Origin: Lachnospiraceae bacterium UBA7160
Lineage (GTDB): Bacteria; Bacillota; Clostridia; Lachnospirales; Lachnospiraceae
Assembly (NCBI GenBank): GCA_002491565.1
Contig: DKWE01000089.1
Location: 1 to 7,209, forward strand
Direction of reading: 5' to 3'
Length of the DNA stretch: 7,209 nucleotides
Positions within the stretch are counted from its first letter, which is position 1; the number at the start of each line of letters is the position of its first letter. Of this stretch, positions 1 through 5,747 are shown piece by piece. Made by a program: the position numbers and the translations under genes. The notes below the pieces were generated by a model. The model had not been told where the DNA came from, ran no database searches, and saw nothing but the letters and a program-made list of their open reading frames with translations.

Positions 1-23
1 TCGTTGCTCGCGGGAATAAACCA

Positions 24-46
24 AGTAGACATAGCTGCGGTCTACT
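24..46 (-). terminator. Small hairpin downstream of purO, possible terminator
   Basis: The arms AGTAGAC (24-30) and GTCTACT (40-46) are perfectly complementary over 7 bp, with a 9-nt loop. On the minus strand the hairpin lies about 20 nt beyond the purO stop codon and is followed by TGGTTTATT, which is only a weak T-tract. Its position fits the end of the purO transcript, but the poor T-run means it may be an attenuating or RNA-stabilising hairpin, and transcription could continue leftward out of the window. Confidence 0.4.
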
Positions 47-66
47 GACATGAAGCCCGCTTCTCT

Positions 67-780
67 TTATTCATTCTTGTTTACAATCCGTGTCTCATAT
101 TTCCCGCTCGCGATATCTATATACCGCACAAACAGCGAGACCTTGTTATCCTCATTCAGGCTGTCCCAAAGCAGCTTTGTAAAGCCGTCGATCTCATCCG
201 GGATCGCCACGCGCTTCGGCTCGCCCTCAAAGCTCGGCAGCGGATTGCCGTCGCCCTGGTACGTATGGAGGAAGCGCCCTTCTCCCGCCACACAGTTGCT
301 GTATGCAAAGGTAAAACGGTCGCATGCGGCAGGATTCCCATTGTCGCTCTTCAGTATCGACATTGCATAGCTGTACGTCCCATTCTCAATATGCAGGATA
401 CCGGAAATCCGCGGCGTGTAGTTCGGGCCGTCCGGCTCAAACTCGCGGCTGCGCAGCGACTGCTCGAAGGTCAGCTGATGATCCATGCCCTCATAAATCG
501 TATCCGTCTGGTCTCCGTTTGTCACGATGGTCTTGTTGCCGAGCACACGCACCGGCGCATAGATGATCAGACTCGGATCCGTCAGCTTCGACGGGTCAAA
601 TGCCTGTGTGCGAATGCCCTCCCCGTCCTCTACAAAAATACGGTTGCGGCTGTTCTCACTTCTGCCCATGATAAAATAGGCTGCCACTGCCTTGCTCCCA
701 TCTGCCGAGCGCCCGATCACGATTCCTCTGCCCGGGTATGAATTTCCCTTTAACTCCTGTTCCAAAGAAAGCATTTTCAT
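67..780 (-). CDS. purO: IMP cyclohydrolase, PurO-type
   Basis: This is a 237-residue protein of the PurO-like IMP cyclohydrolase family, which closes FAICAR to IMP, the last step of de novo purine synthesis, in the cytoplasm. The family serves organisms in which the cyclohydrolase is separate from the PurH transformylase. Family-like blocks are visible: YPGRGIVIG (residues 15-23), an AYFIMGRSENSRNRIF block (34-49), TNGDQTDTI (87-95), FEPDGPNYTPRISG (114-127) and a GEGRFLHTYQGDGNPLPSF block (166-184). The length is normal for the family. The ATG at 780 was chosen over an open-frame start at 909 because GAGGAGG sits about 6-8 nt upstream, and because the longer form would run through the riboswitch and its terminator. 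A ZTP riboswitch precedes it, which fits a role in handling the AICAR/FAICAR branch. Assignment is from recognised motifs; no alignment was run. Confidence 0.9.
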   Translation of the reverse strand: MKMLSLEQELKGNSYPGRGIVIGRSADGSKAVAAYFIMGRSENSRNRIFVEDGEGIRTQAFDPSKLTDPSLIIYAPVRVLGNKTIVTNGDQTDTIYEGMDHQLTFEQSLRSREFEPDGPNYTPRISGILHIENGTYSYAMSILKSDNGNPAACDRFTFAYSNCVAGEGRFLHTYQGDGNPLPSFEGEPKRVAIPDEIDGFTKLLWDSLNEDNKVSLFVRYIDIASGKYETRIVNKNE

Positions 781-828
781 CGCTGTTCCTCCTCGTTTCC
801 TGTGAAATGAATTGAGCGTACCTATAAC

Positions 829-873
829 AAAAAAACCGAACGTCTCTGTCACATACTGTGCCCAGACGGTCGG
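829..873 (-). terminator. Intrinsic terminator, expression platform of the ZTP riboswitch
   Basis: On the minus strand the arm CCGACCGTCT (873-864) pairs with AGACGTTCGG (845-836), giving a 10-position stem with one central C-U mismatch and an 18-nt loop. Seven T residues follow directly (835-829). The first arm is the same stretch that supplies the conserved CCGTCTGGGCA end of the aptamer, so forming the terminator destroys the ligand site and ligand binding should block the terminator. This is the standard ON-switch arrangement for ZTP riboswitches. The remaining leader to the purO start is about 48 nt. Confidence 0.85.
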
Positions 874-922
874 CTGTCCAACGGCCCATACTCCCTGTGG
901 TAGACCCACTTCCGTCAGTCAT
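859..922 (-). promoter_or_regulatory. ZTP (pfl) riboswitch aptamer
   Basis: Read on the minus strand, this leader shows the conserved parts of the ZTP/ZMP aptamer. There is an ATGACTGACGG segment (about 922-912), a GTGG/CCAC helix (909-906 with 900-897) followed by AGGGAG, a variable linker, and the diagnostic 3' block CCGTCTGGGCA (869-859). The aptamer senses ZMP/ZTP (AICAR phosphates), which build up when 10-formyl-tetrahydrofolate is short. Control of a downstream IMP cyclohydrolase gene fits the pathway closely. I assign this by recognising the consensus, not by a covariance-model search. The overlapping terminator strengthens the call. Confidence 0.9.
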
Positions 923-934
923 ATGAGCACCCTT

Positions 935-963
935 ACCTTACCATTCTTTTCGCAAAAAAGCAA
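935..963 (-). promoter_or_regulatory. Candidate promoter for the riboswitch-purO transcript
   Basis: On the minus strand TTGCTT (963-958) is separated by 17 nt from TAAGGT (940-935). The -10 match is poor, but the predicted start would fall just before the aptamer, as expected. A better -10-like TATAGT lies slightly upstream (about 963-968) without a convincing -35, so the exact promoter is uncertain. Confidence 0.35.
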
Positions 964-1136
964 CTATAAATTTGGCGCTGCAAACCTTGGGATTTTCGTG
1001 CATATGCACAAAACTTCTATGTATAACATTCGTCGAATAACCAGGCCATTCCGTAGAATGCTTTATCGAGTTCGCGGGTTAAAGCATAGGTATTGGATTA
1101 TCTATGTATCTAATATGATTTATATGTGTTTTTATA
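964..1136. other. Non-coding divergent intergenic stretch with two small palindromes
   Basis: The gap between the divergent purO and Rpn genes (781-1210) holds the riboswitch unit on the left and the Rpn promoter on the right. The middle part has no supported gene. It contains a perfect 12-bp palindrome GTGCATATGCAC (998-1009) and an 11-nt palindrome ATTCGTCGAAT (1028-1038), both possible protein-binding sites. No regulator can be named from them. Confidence 0.4.
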
Positions 1137-1164
1137 TTGACTTTTACATTTAATATGTTAATAT
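1137..1164 (+). promoter_or_regulatory. Candidate sigma-A promoter for the Rpn-family gene
   Basis: TTGACT (1137-1142) matches the -35 consensus at five of six positions. It is followed after 16 nt by TAATAT (1159-1164); TATAGT at 1162-1167 is an alternative -10 with 19-nt spacing. The surroundings are strongly AT-rich. The gene's ribosome binding site AAGGAGG (1197-1203) lies 7 nt before its ATG, giving a short leader of about 40 nt. Confidence 0.5.
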
Positions 1165-1210
1165 AGTTGCAGAATACATAAAACTGTAGTAAGATGAAGG
1201 AGGAACTTAT

Positions 1211-2098
1211 ATGAGCAATGGCAATGTGAACCGCAATTATAAAGACAGCCTGTTTCGCATGATTTTCCGGGAAAAGAAGGAACTGCTGAATCTCTACAAT
1301 GCAGTTAATGGCTCTAACTACACCGACCCGGAACTTCTCGAAGTAAACACCATGGAAGATATTCTGTATATGGGGATGAAAAACGACATTTCCTTTCTGA
1401 TTGGAGATTATCTCAATCTCTATGAAGAACAAAGCACGCTGAATCCGAATATGCCGCTGCGCGGGGTATTCTACTTCTCGAGACTCTACCAGGGATTTGT
1501 CGCGAAACACCATCTCGATGTCTACGGACGGAGCCAGCTTCTGCTCCCGATGCCCAAATACCTTGTATTTTATATGGGCCCGGATGACATCGGTGAGACG
1601 AAGGAAATGCGTCTCTCGGACGCTTTTGGACCGCATGATGGAGAGGTCCCCGCGCTGGAGTGCATTGCAACATACCTGAATGTGAACTATGGCCACAACC
1701 AGAGTCTCATGGCGCAGTGCCGAAAGCTGCAGGAATACTCTATCCTGATAGACCAGATCCGGAAAGAGCTCGCCTCCGGAGAGGAACTGCCGGCGGCAGT
1801 GGGGGCGGCTGTACAGTATTGTATTGACCATGGGGTGCTGGACGAATTTTTACGGAGACATCGAGCGGAGGTGAAGGAAATGATACTGACCGGGTTGGCA
1901 GATGAACTGCACTGGGAAAATGAAAAACGGATCAGCTATGAGGATGGAATCAAGCAAGGTGAACAAAGAGGAATTCAAGCTGTCATCAAAACATATAGAA
2001 AGTTAAACCTGCCTGAGGAAGAACTTCAGAAACAGCTCATGGAAAATTTTTCTCTTGACGAAAGCGAAGCCAGACAATATATTCTTGCCGAACAATAG
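1211..2098 (+). CDS. Rpn-family PD-(D/E)XK nuclease / putative transposase-like protein
   Basis: This 295-residue cytoplasmic protein belongs to the Rpn / PDDEXK_2 group, known from E. coli RpnA-E as DNA endonucleases that promote RecA-independent recombination, and common in multiple copies in Lachnospiraceae. The N-terminal half carries the nuclease-like core: an opening NRNYKDSLFRMIFREK segment (about 7-22), then KND (57-59) and EEQSTLNPNMPLR (72-84). D59 and the E72-x-Q74 pair are the candidate catalytic residues. The charged C-terminal part (about 240-295) includes GIKQGEQRG and a helical tail typical of the group. The start is supported by AAGGAGG 7 nt upstream. It stands alone, with its own promoter and a strong terminator behind it, and no neighbouring transposon ends are evident, so I do not call it a mobile element. 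Its native role is not settled; recombination or defence are both possible. Confidence 0.85.
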   Translation: MSNGNVNRNYKDSLFRMIFREKKELLNLYNAVNGSNYTDPELLEVNTMEDILYMGMKNDISFLIGDYLNLYEEQSTLNPNMPLRGVFYFSRLYQGFVAKHHLDVYGRSQLLLPMPKYLVFYMGPDDIGETKEMRLSDAFGPHDGEVPALECIATYLNVNYGHNQSLMAQCRKLQEYSILIDQIRKELASGEELPAAVGAAVQYCIDHGVLDEFLRRHRAEVKEMILTGLADELHWENEKRISYEDGIKQGEQRGIQAVIKTYRKLNLPEEELQKQLMENFSLDESEARQYILAEQ

Positions 2099-2156
2099 CA
2101 ATAAAACTGGAAAATCACGGACATATGCTATCCGATCACTACCGTGACAATAAGTC

Positions 2157-2205
2157 AAATGGGCATAGCTGCAATGTACCTCTACAAAAACAGCTATGCC
2201 CATTT
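2157..2205 (+). terminator. Strong stem-loop terminator between convergent genes
   Basis: The arms at 2157-2171 and 2191-2205 are perfectly complementary over 15 bp (core GGGCATAGCTG / CAGCTATGCCC) around a 19-nt loop. The plus-strand copy ends in ATTTTA, about 60 nt after the Rpn-family stop codon. On the minus strand the flank is ATTTGACTTATT, so it could also stop transcripts arriving from the ATPase side, though less efficiently. The loop is longer than usual for a simple terminator. Confidence 0.7.
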
Positions 2206-2218
2206 TACGCTCTTCCTG

Positions 2219-2414
2219 CATCTATACGCGACAGCGGCATTATCTGCCATCCGCTGACATCTATGCACGACAGCGGCATTATCTGCCATCCGCTGACATC
2301 TATGCACGACAGCGGTATTATTTGCTATCCGATGACATCTTTGCACGACAGCGGCATTATTTTCCTATTCTCTGGCATCCATGCACGTCGATGGCACTGT
2401 CTGCCATCCTCCGG
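2219..2414. repeat. Five tandem copies of a 39-bp repeat
   Basis: Contiguous copies lie at 2219-2257, 2258-2296, 2297-2335, 2336-2375 (one extra base) and 2376-2414. Copies 1 and 2 are nearly identical; copies 3 to 5 diverge progressively. A shared core reads CATCTATGCACGACAGCGG. The CCGCTG ending one copy is complementary to CAGCGG in the next (2251-2256 with 2271-2276; 2290-2295 with 2310-2315), so transcripts could form short hairpins across repeat junctions. The unit is 13 codons long and stays open in the plus strand, but no start signal supports a protein. The block fills the gap between the Rpn terminator and the ATPase stop codon. Confidence 0.85.
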
Positions 2415-2427
2415 CAGACACCTCTCT

Positions 2428-4089
2428 CTACAGCATCCGGTACCGCGCAAGGCAGGCCAGGATCTCCTGCTTCCGCACAAATGCGGACGGTCCCGCACCA
2501 TAGTTCTTCGGCGTCACAGACAGAATGCCCTCCCTGGCGATTTTTCCGGACACCTCTTCTGCCAGCTCCTCTGCCGTCTTCTTTCCATTCGCCATCCGCT
2601 CCAGCACATACTGAAGAATATATCCGAGCGCCGCGGTCTGGCTCTCGTCCACCACCTGCTCCAGATAGCGCAGGTCGATCTCCGTCTTATCCAGGCTCAG
2701 GGAATCCCAGCCATGGACGCGCACCTTCTCAATTTCCTTTCTCCCCACCGGCTTGCGCACCCATTTTGCACGCTTCGCCGCATCCTCCGTCAGCTGCTGC
2801 GCCAACGCATGCGCCTTTTCCGTCACATCAAGCGTGCGGTAGCAGTCCATCTGCAGTACCACATCCGCCACAGACAGGTAGTCGCCGGAGCTCCCCGCGA
2901 CCAGGATCGTAGACACGCCAAGATCCCGGTACAGACTGCGGATTTTCCGGATAAACGGGGTAATCGGCTCCTTCTCGTCCGCGACCAGCTGCGCCATCCG
3001 CATATCACGCACCATGAAATTCGTTGCAGAGGTGTCCTCGTCGATCAGCAGCACACGGCTTCCGGCTGCCAGCGCCTCCACGGTGTTTGCTGCCTGCGAG
3101 GTACTGCCGCTCGCGTTTTCTGTCGTAAAGTTCGAAGTATCCGCCCTGGTCGGCAGGTTGCTGATGAACATGGAAATATCCTCGCCGTGGATGCTCCGCC
3201 CTTCCTCCGCGCGCAGCTTGAATGCCGACGCATCGGTGAGCACATACTCTCTGCCGTCGCCGGCGACGTGGTTGTACACTCCGCGCTCCAGCGCTTTCAA
3301 AAGCGTTGATTTTCCATGGAAGCCGCCGCCTGTGATCACAGTGATCCCTCGCCGGATGCCCATCCCGCGCAGAGCGCCGTGATGCGGAAGCTTCAGTGTC
3401 ACTGCAAGACTTTCCGGACTGCGAAACGGCACCGCCTGCTCCATTTTCTTCTGCGAGATTCCGCTCTCACGCGGCAGTACCGCACCGTCTGCGACAAAAG
3501 CCGCCAGATTCAGCCGTTCCAGCTCCTGCCGGATGAACTGCTGATCGTCCGCCAGCTCCGCAGCTGCTTGCAGCTCCCGCGCAAGCTGCGGCTGCCACCG
3601 GAATGTCCGGTCAATCACCTCAGGCAACACGTCAAACAGAAGCTCCTCCAGCTCACGCGCCGCGATCGTGCGCCCAAATGCCGGGAACCCGACCTCGATC
3701 CGCGCTTCCACAGCCGCCGCAGTCACACGCATTGCAGAGCGCTCCAGCACCTCCTGCCCAACGCGGCACGCTGTCACCATGCCGCTCTTGCCGGAGCCGC
3801 GACGCTGTCCCTTCACGACGCTGTACAGATTCCGGTGGAGACGTCGCAGCAGCGCATCCTCCACTGCCACACGCCTGTCCGCCCCCTCAAACAGCTCCTG
3901 AGGGATATTTCTCTGATTCTTATAGACGATCCGCACTCTGGAGGGCGTCGCAAACGGGTCCCCCTGCACATGATCGATGCACAGCCGGTACGCCCCAAAC
4001 TCATAGTCTCCCTCCAGCACCTTATACGCCTTATATCCCTTGTGGTCTATCTGGCGCAGCTGCCGTCTCAATTCTTCCCCTGTATTCAT
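2428..4089 (-). CDS. Predicted 'ABC-class' ATPase, function unknown
   Basis: This 553-residue soluble protein matches the family annotated as predicted ATPase of the ABC class (COG3044 / PF09818 type). It has no transmembrane segment or signal peptide, so it is not a transporter as such. A long family-specific N-terminal region (about 1-245) is followed by the nucleotide-binding part. Walker A is GGGFHGKST (254-262, with K260), a signature-like ASGSTSQAA lies at 326-334, Walker B is VLLIDED (346-352, with E351 as likely catalytic base), and VAGSSGDYL (397-405) is a switch-like segment. The tail (about 450-553) is mixed helical. The length is normal for the family. The ATG at 4089 has AGGA 7 nt upstream. 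It lies 79 bp downstream of the methyltransferase on the same strand, so read-through is possible, but this family is widespread outside restriction loci. The region looks clearly more GC-rich than the restriction genes. The biochemical role is unknown. Confidence 0.85.
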   Translation of the reverse strand: MNTGEELRRQLRQIDHKGYKAYKVLEGDYEFGAYRLCIDHVQGDPFATPSRVRIVYKNQRNIPQELFEGADRRVAVEDALLRRLHRNLYSVVKGQRRGSGKSGMVTACRVGQEVLERSAMRVTAAAVEARIEVGFPAFGRTIAARELEELLFDVLPEVIDRTFRWQPQLARELQAAAELADDQQFIRQELERLNLAAFVADGAVLPRESGISQKKMEQAVPFRSPESLAVTLKLPHHGALRGMGIRRGITVITGGGFHGKSTLLKALERGVYNHVAGDGREYVLTDASAFKLRAEEGRSIHGEDISMFISNLPTRADTSNFTTENASGSTSQAANTVEALAAGSRVLLIDEDTSATNFMVRDMRMAQLVADEKEPITPFIRKIRSLYRDLGVSTILVAGSSGDYLSVADVVLQMDCYRTLDVTEKAHALAQQLTEDAAKRAKWVRKPVGRKEIEKVRVHGWDSLSLDKTEIDLRYLEQVVDESQTAALGYILQYVLERMANGKKTAEELAEEVSGKIAREGILSVTPKNYGAGPSAFVRKQEILACLARYRML

Positions 4090-4168
4090 ACTTCCATCCT
4101 GTCCTTTCGAAAATAAAAATCTGGTAATACTGTTGTGTCAGCAAAAAAATGACACGGGTAAAACAGAA

Positions 4169-4888
4169 TTAAGCAGTAGTGTCTGCTACTATACATGATT
4201 CGATGTTGTCACAGCTTTTGTCTCTCACACAATACTCTGCTTTAGCTTCCGCACAGGACACCGTATGATTTGCATAAGTATCCCAGGTTGGTTCATACTC
4301 AGCAACTGCCTGATCTCCCCACATATCCCAGCCTTCTCTCAGGCCTCTTGCAAAAAGCTCGATACGCGGTCCCGGACTGCAGGCTTCTATGATCGGGATA
4401 ATTTCATCTGGCTTTCTACTGTGCTCTCGCTTCATGGTGCGAATCAAGTTCACCTGAGAACGCGCAGGCGGCAAAGTCCTGTTCGGAGCACTTTTTTTCT
4501 TAATGCCAAAAAGCAACAATTCTGTAACATTCCGGAAATAGAATCCTACTCCACGGCCATCCGGCCCTCCATCCTTCCGGACCTTTTCCCAAACAATATT
4601 AGATTTGTATTCAAATCCCCATGCATCCATCACTGCCAGCCCATCCGGAAGTAACGCATTCGGCACCCACAGATATAACTGCGCCTTTTCATCCGCAATA
4701 TCTTCCACCGGCAGTTTCTTTATCTCATCGATGGTCATTGTCTCATATCGGGTAAGCCGCTTATGCTCCGGAGCCACTTTTCCTGTTCGGTTCTGGAACT
4801 GCCAGGGCGGATCTGCATAAATGGTGTTATACTTCTTATCCCCGGTGAATTGATGTAAGCTTTGTATAGTACTTGCTAAGTCTGCCAT
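4169..4888 (-). CDS. MT-A70 family adenine-N6 DNA methyltransferase of a type II R-M system
   Basis: This 239-residue beta-class-like methyltransferase should transfer a methyl group from S-adenosylmethionine to the N6 of adenine in the site cut by the neighbouring endonuclease. The catalytic DPPW motif is at 26-29, preceded by KYNTIYA. YLWVPNALLPDGL (72-84), GFEYKSNIVWEK (91-102) and NVTELLLFG (120-128) are typical MT-A70 blocks. KPDEI (159-163) and RIELFAR (175-181) followed by GWDMWG (186-191) form the SAM-binding side. The start at 4888 lies inside the endonuclease gene (53-nt overlap). GAAGG is only 2 nt upstream, with AAAGGA further back, so translation is probably coupled to the endonuclease. 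The C-terminal tail beyond about residue 205 carries four cysteines (212, 220, 226, 232), which I do not recognise as part of the core fold. Target sequence cannot be read from the protein. Confidence 0.88.
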   Translation of the reverse strand: MADLASTIQSLHQFTGDKKYNTIYADPPWQFQNRTGKVAPEHKRLTRYETMTIDEIKKLPVEDIADEKAQLYLWVPNALLPDGLAVMDAWGFEYKSNIVWEKVRKDGGPDGRGVGFYFRNVTELLLFGIKKKSAPNRTLPPARSQVNLIRTMKREHSRKPDEIIPIIEACSPGPRIELFARGLREGWDMWGDQAVAEYEPTWDTYANHTVSCAEAKAEYCVRDKSCDNIESCIVADTTA

Positions 4889-5555
4889 AACCTTCTACAC
4901 ATTCCTTTCCAATTCCCACTGCCAAGATTGGACATCCTCCGTTTCGGCGCGAATCCAACCGATAAAGCAGCTTACCCATCCAGGTCGTGCTTGCCCCATA
5001 TTTTTTCATGAGCAGCGCTCCTTGATCATCCTTTTCCTGCCGGAAAATGTCATTTAATTCTTCGGCTCTTGTCACAATAACTCCAACATCAATGAGACCA
5101 CAATCAAAATAGGTTCTCATTGCCAATAAATCTCTGTCAAAAGTCTGATCCTTACTATTCCACTCCAGATCAAATGCCACTCTATTTTTCAGAAAATCAA
5201 TATTGTGACCGTCTATATACCCTTCTATTGTTTCCTCCTCGTAAGGCTTCTCCGAAAAACGGCCGCGCCTCTGTGCCGTCTGTCTCGGATATTTTTTCAC
5301 AATCAGATCCCCGCTAATTCTTATTTCTCTCCATCCGAGCGGATACAGTACCTCATCAAATTTTTTCGGTATCGGCGATTCATTTCCACCTGCTGTCCTG
5401 ATATCGTCAAGTGACAAATGCAGACACCGGAAACACTGCTGTAGTTCCTCCCATTCCATTGGAAATGCATCATGTAAAATTTCGAGTGCATGACCATAAT
5501 TGTGGAACTCAAACTTACTAAGGATATCCTTTTCAATATAGTTCTCCAGGTTCAA
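4836..5555 (-). CDS. BglII-family type II restriction endonuclease
   Basis: This predicted 239-residue endonuclease should cleave unmethylated DNA at a short palindrome. From memory of R.BglII, the N-terminal stretch (YGHALEIL, an EWEELQQCF block, then a GWRE segment) and the active-site region resemble the BglII/BstYI group. The likely catalytic residues, numbered from the TTG start, are D120 (in HNID), E131 and N133 (in DLEWN), followed by KDQTFDRDL and a DVGVIVTRAEEL strand. R.BglII has E-x-Q here, so E-x-N is a variation. I chose the TTG at 5555 because a perfect AAGGAGG lies exactly 7 nt upstream and the protein then begins just before the recognisable homology; a GTG at 5654 would add 33 residues without such a site. 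The gene overlaps the methyltransferase by 53 nt. It appears AT-richer than its neighbours, consistent with horizontal acquisition. Confidence 0.82.
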   Translation of the reverse strand: MNLENYIEKDILSKFEFHNYGHALEILHDAFPMEWEELQQCFRCLHLSLDDIRTAGGNESPIPKKFDEVLYPLGWREIRISGDLIVKKYPRQTAQRRGRFSEKPYEEETIEGYIDGHNIDFLKNRVAFDLEWNSKDQTFDRDLLAMRTYFDCGLIDVGVIVTRAEELNDIFRQEKDDQGALLMKKYGASTTWMGKLLYRLDSRRNGGCPILAVGIGKECVEGYGRLSKYYTKLTSIHRG

Positions 5556-5720
5556 ATCCACTCCTCCTTCATTTGTCTCACCATCATAATACCGCGCTTC
5601 TTTTTCATTTGCAAACACATTTTTTGAGTTGGGCGCGGTAGCTGCGGAAGCCACAGTACTTGTAGCGCTTACAGAACTCTGGATATACTTCCCGCCCGGG
5701 CCGCCGGAACTATAAGCAAC
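5556..5720 (-). other. Open in-frame leader upstream of the endonuclease
   Basis: Upstream of the chosen TTG, the endonuclease frame stays open for 55 codons, from a TAG at 5721-5723 down to 5556, with no ATG. Its translation reads like protein (SSGGPGGKYIQSS, then NVFANEKEARYYDGE), but I do not recognise it. It may be the tail of a gene that lost its beginning, an N-terminal extension, or chance. A TATAGT (-10-like, 5714-5709) lies at its upstream edge with only weak -35 candidates. The remainder up to the cell-wall gene stop (5748) shows no clear terminator. Confidence 0.4.
5563..5569 (-). promoter_or_regulatory. Ribosome binding site deciding the endonuclease TTG start
   Basis: The minus strand reads AAGGAGG here, a full match to the anti-Shine-Dalgarno core, with a 7-nt spacer to TTG at 5555. 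It is the strongest translation signal upstream of the endonuclease and outweighs the GTG at 5654. Confidence 0.75.
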
Positions 5721-5747
5721 CTATGCCTGTCATAAAGCAATTCACCC

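Noticed and set aside
67..909. Longer purO starting at 909
   Set aside because: The added 43 residues would be encoded by the riboswitch and terminator; the ATG at 780 has a strong ribosome binding site.
1079..1831. Minus-strand open frame opposite the Rpn-family gene
   Set aside because: It is a shadow of the recognised gene; its product shows no family features and it runs into the Rpn promoter region.
1211..2098. Rpn-family gene as a transposon with ends
   Set aside because: No flanking inverted repeats or target duplications were seen, and the gene has an ordinary promoter and terminator.
2219..2414. CRISPR array
   Set aside because: The units are contiguous 39-bp copies with no unique spacers between them, and no cas genes are present.
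2125..3309. Long plus-strand open frame whose first part translates the 39-bp repeats as 13-residue repeats
   Set aside because: Most of it lies antisense to the well-supported ATPase gene, no ribosome binding site precedes it, and the repeat openness follows from the unit being a multiple of three.
4135..4155. Hairpin GTGTCA/TGACAC between the methyltransferase and the ATPase
   Set aside because: Only 6 bp, with the T-rich run in the loop and not after the stem, so it is not a convincing terminator; an operator role cannot be supported.
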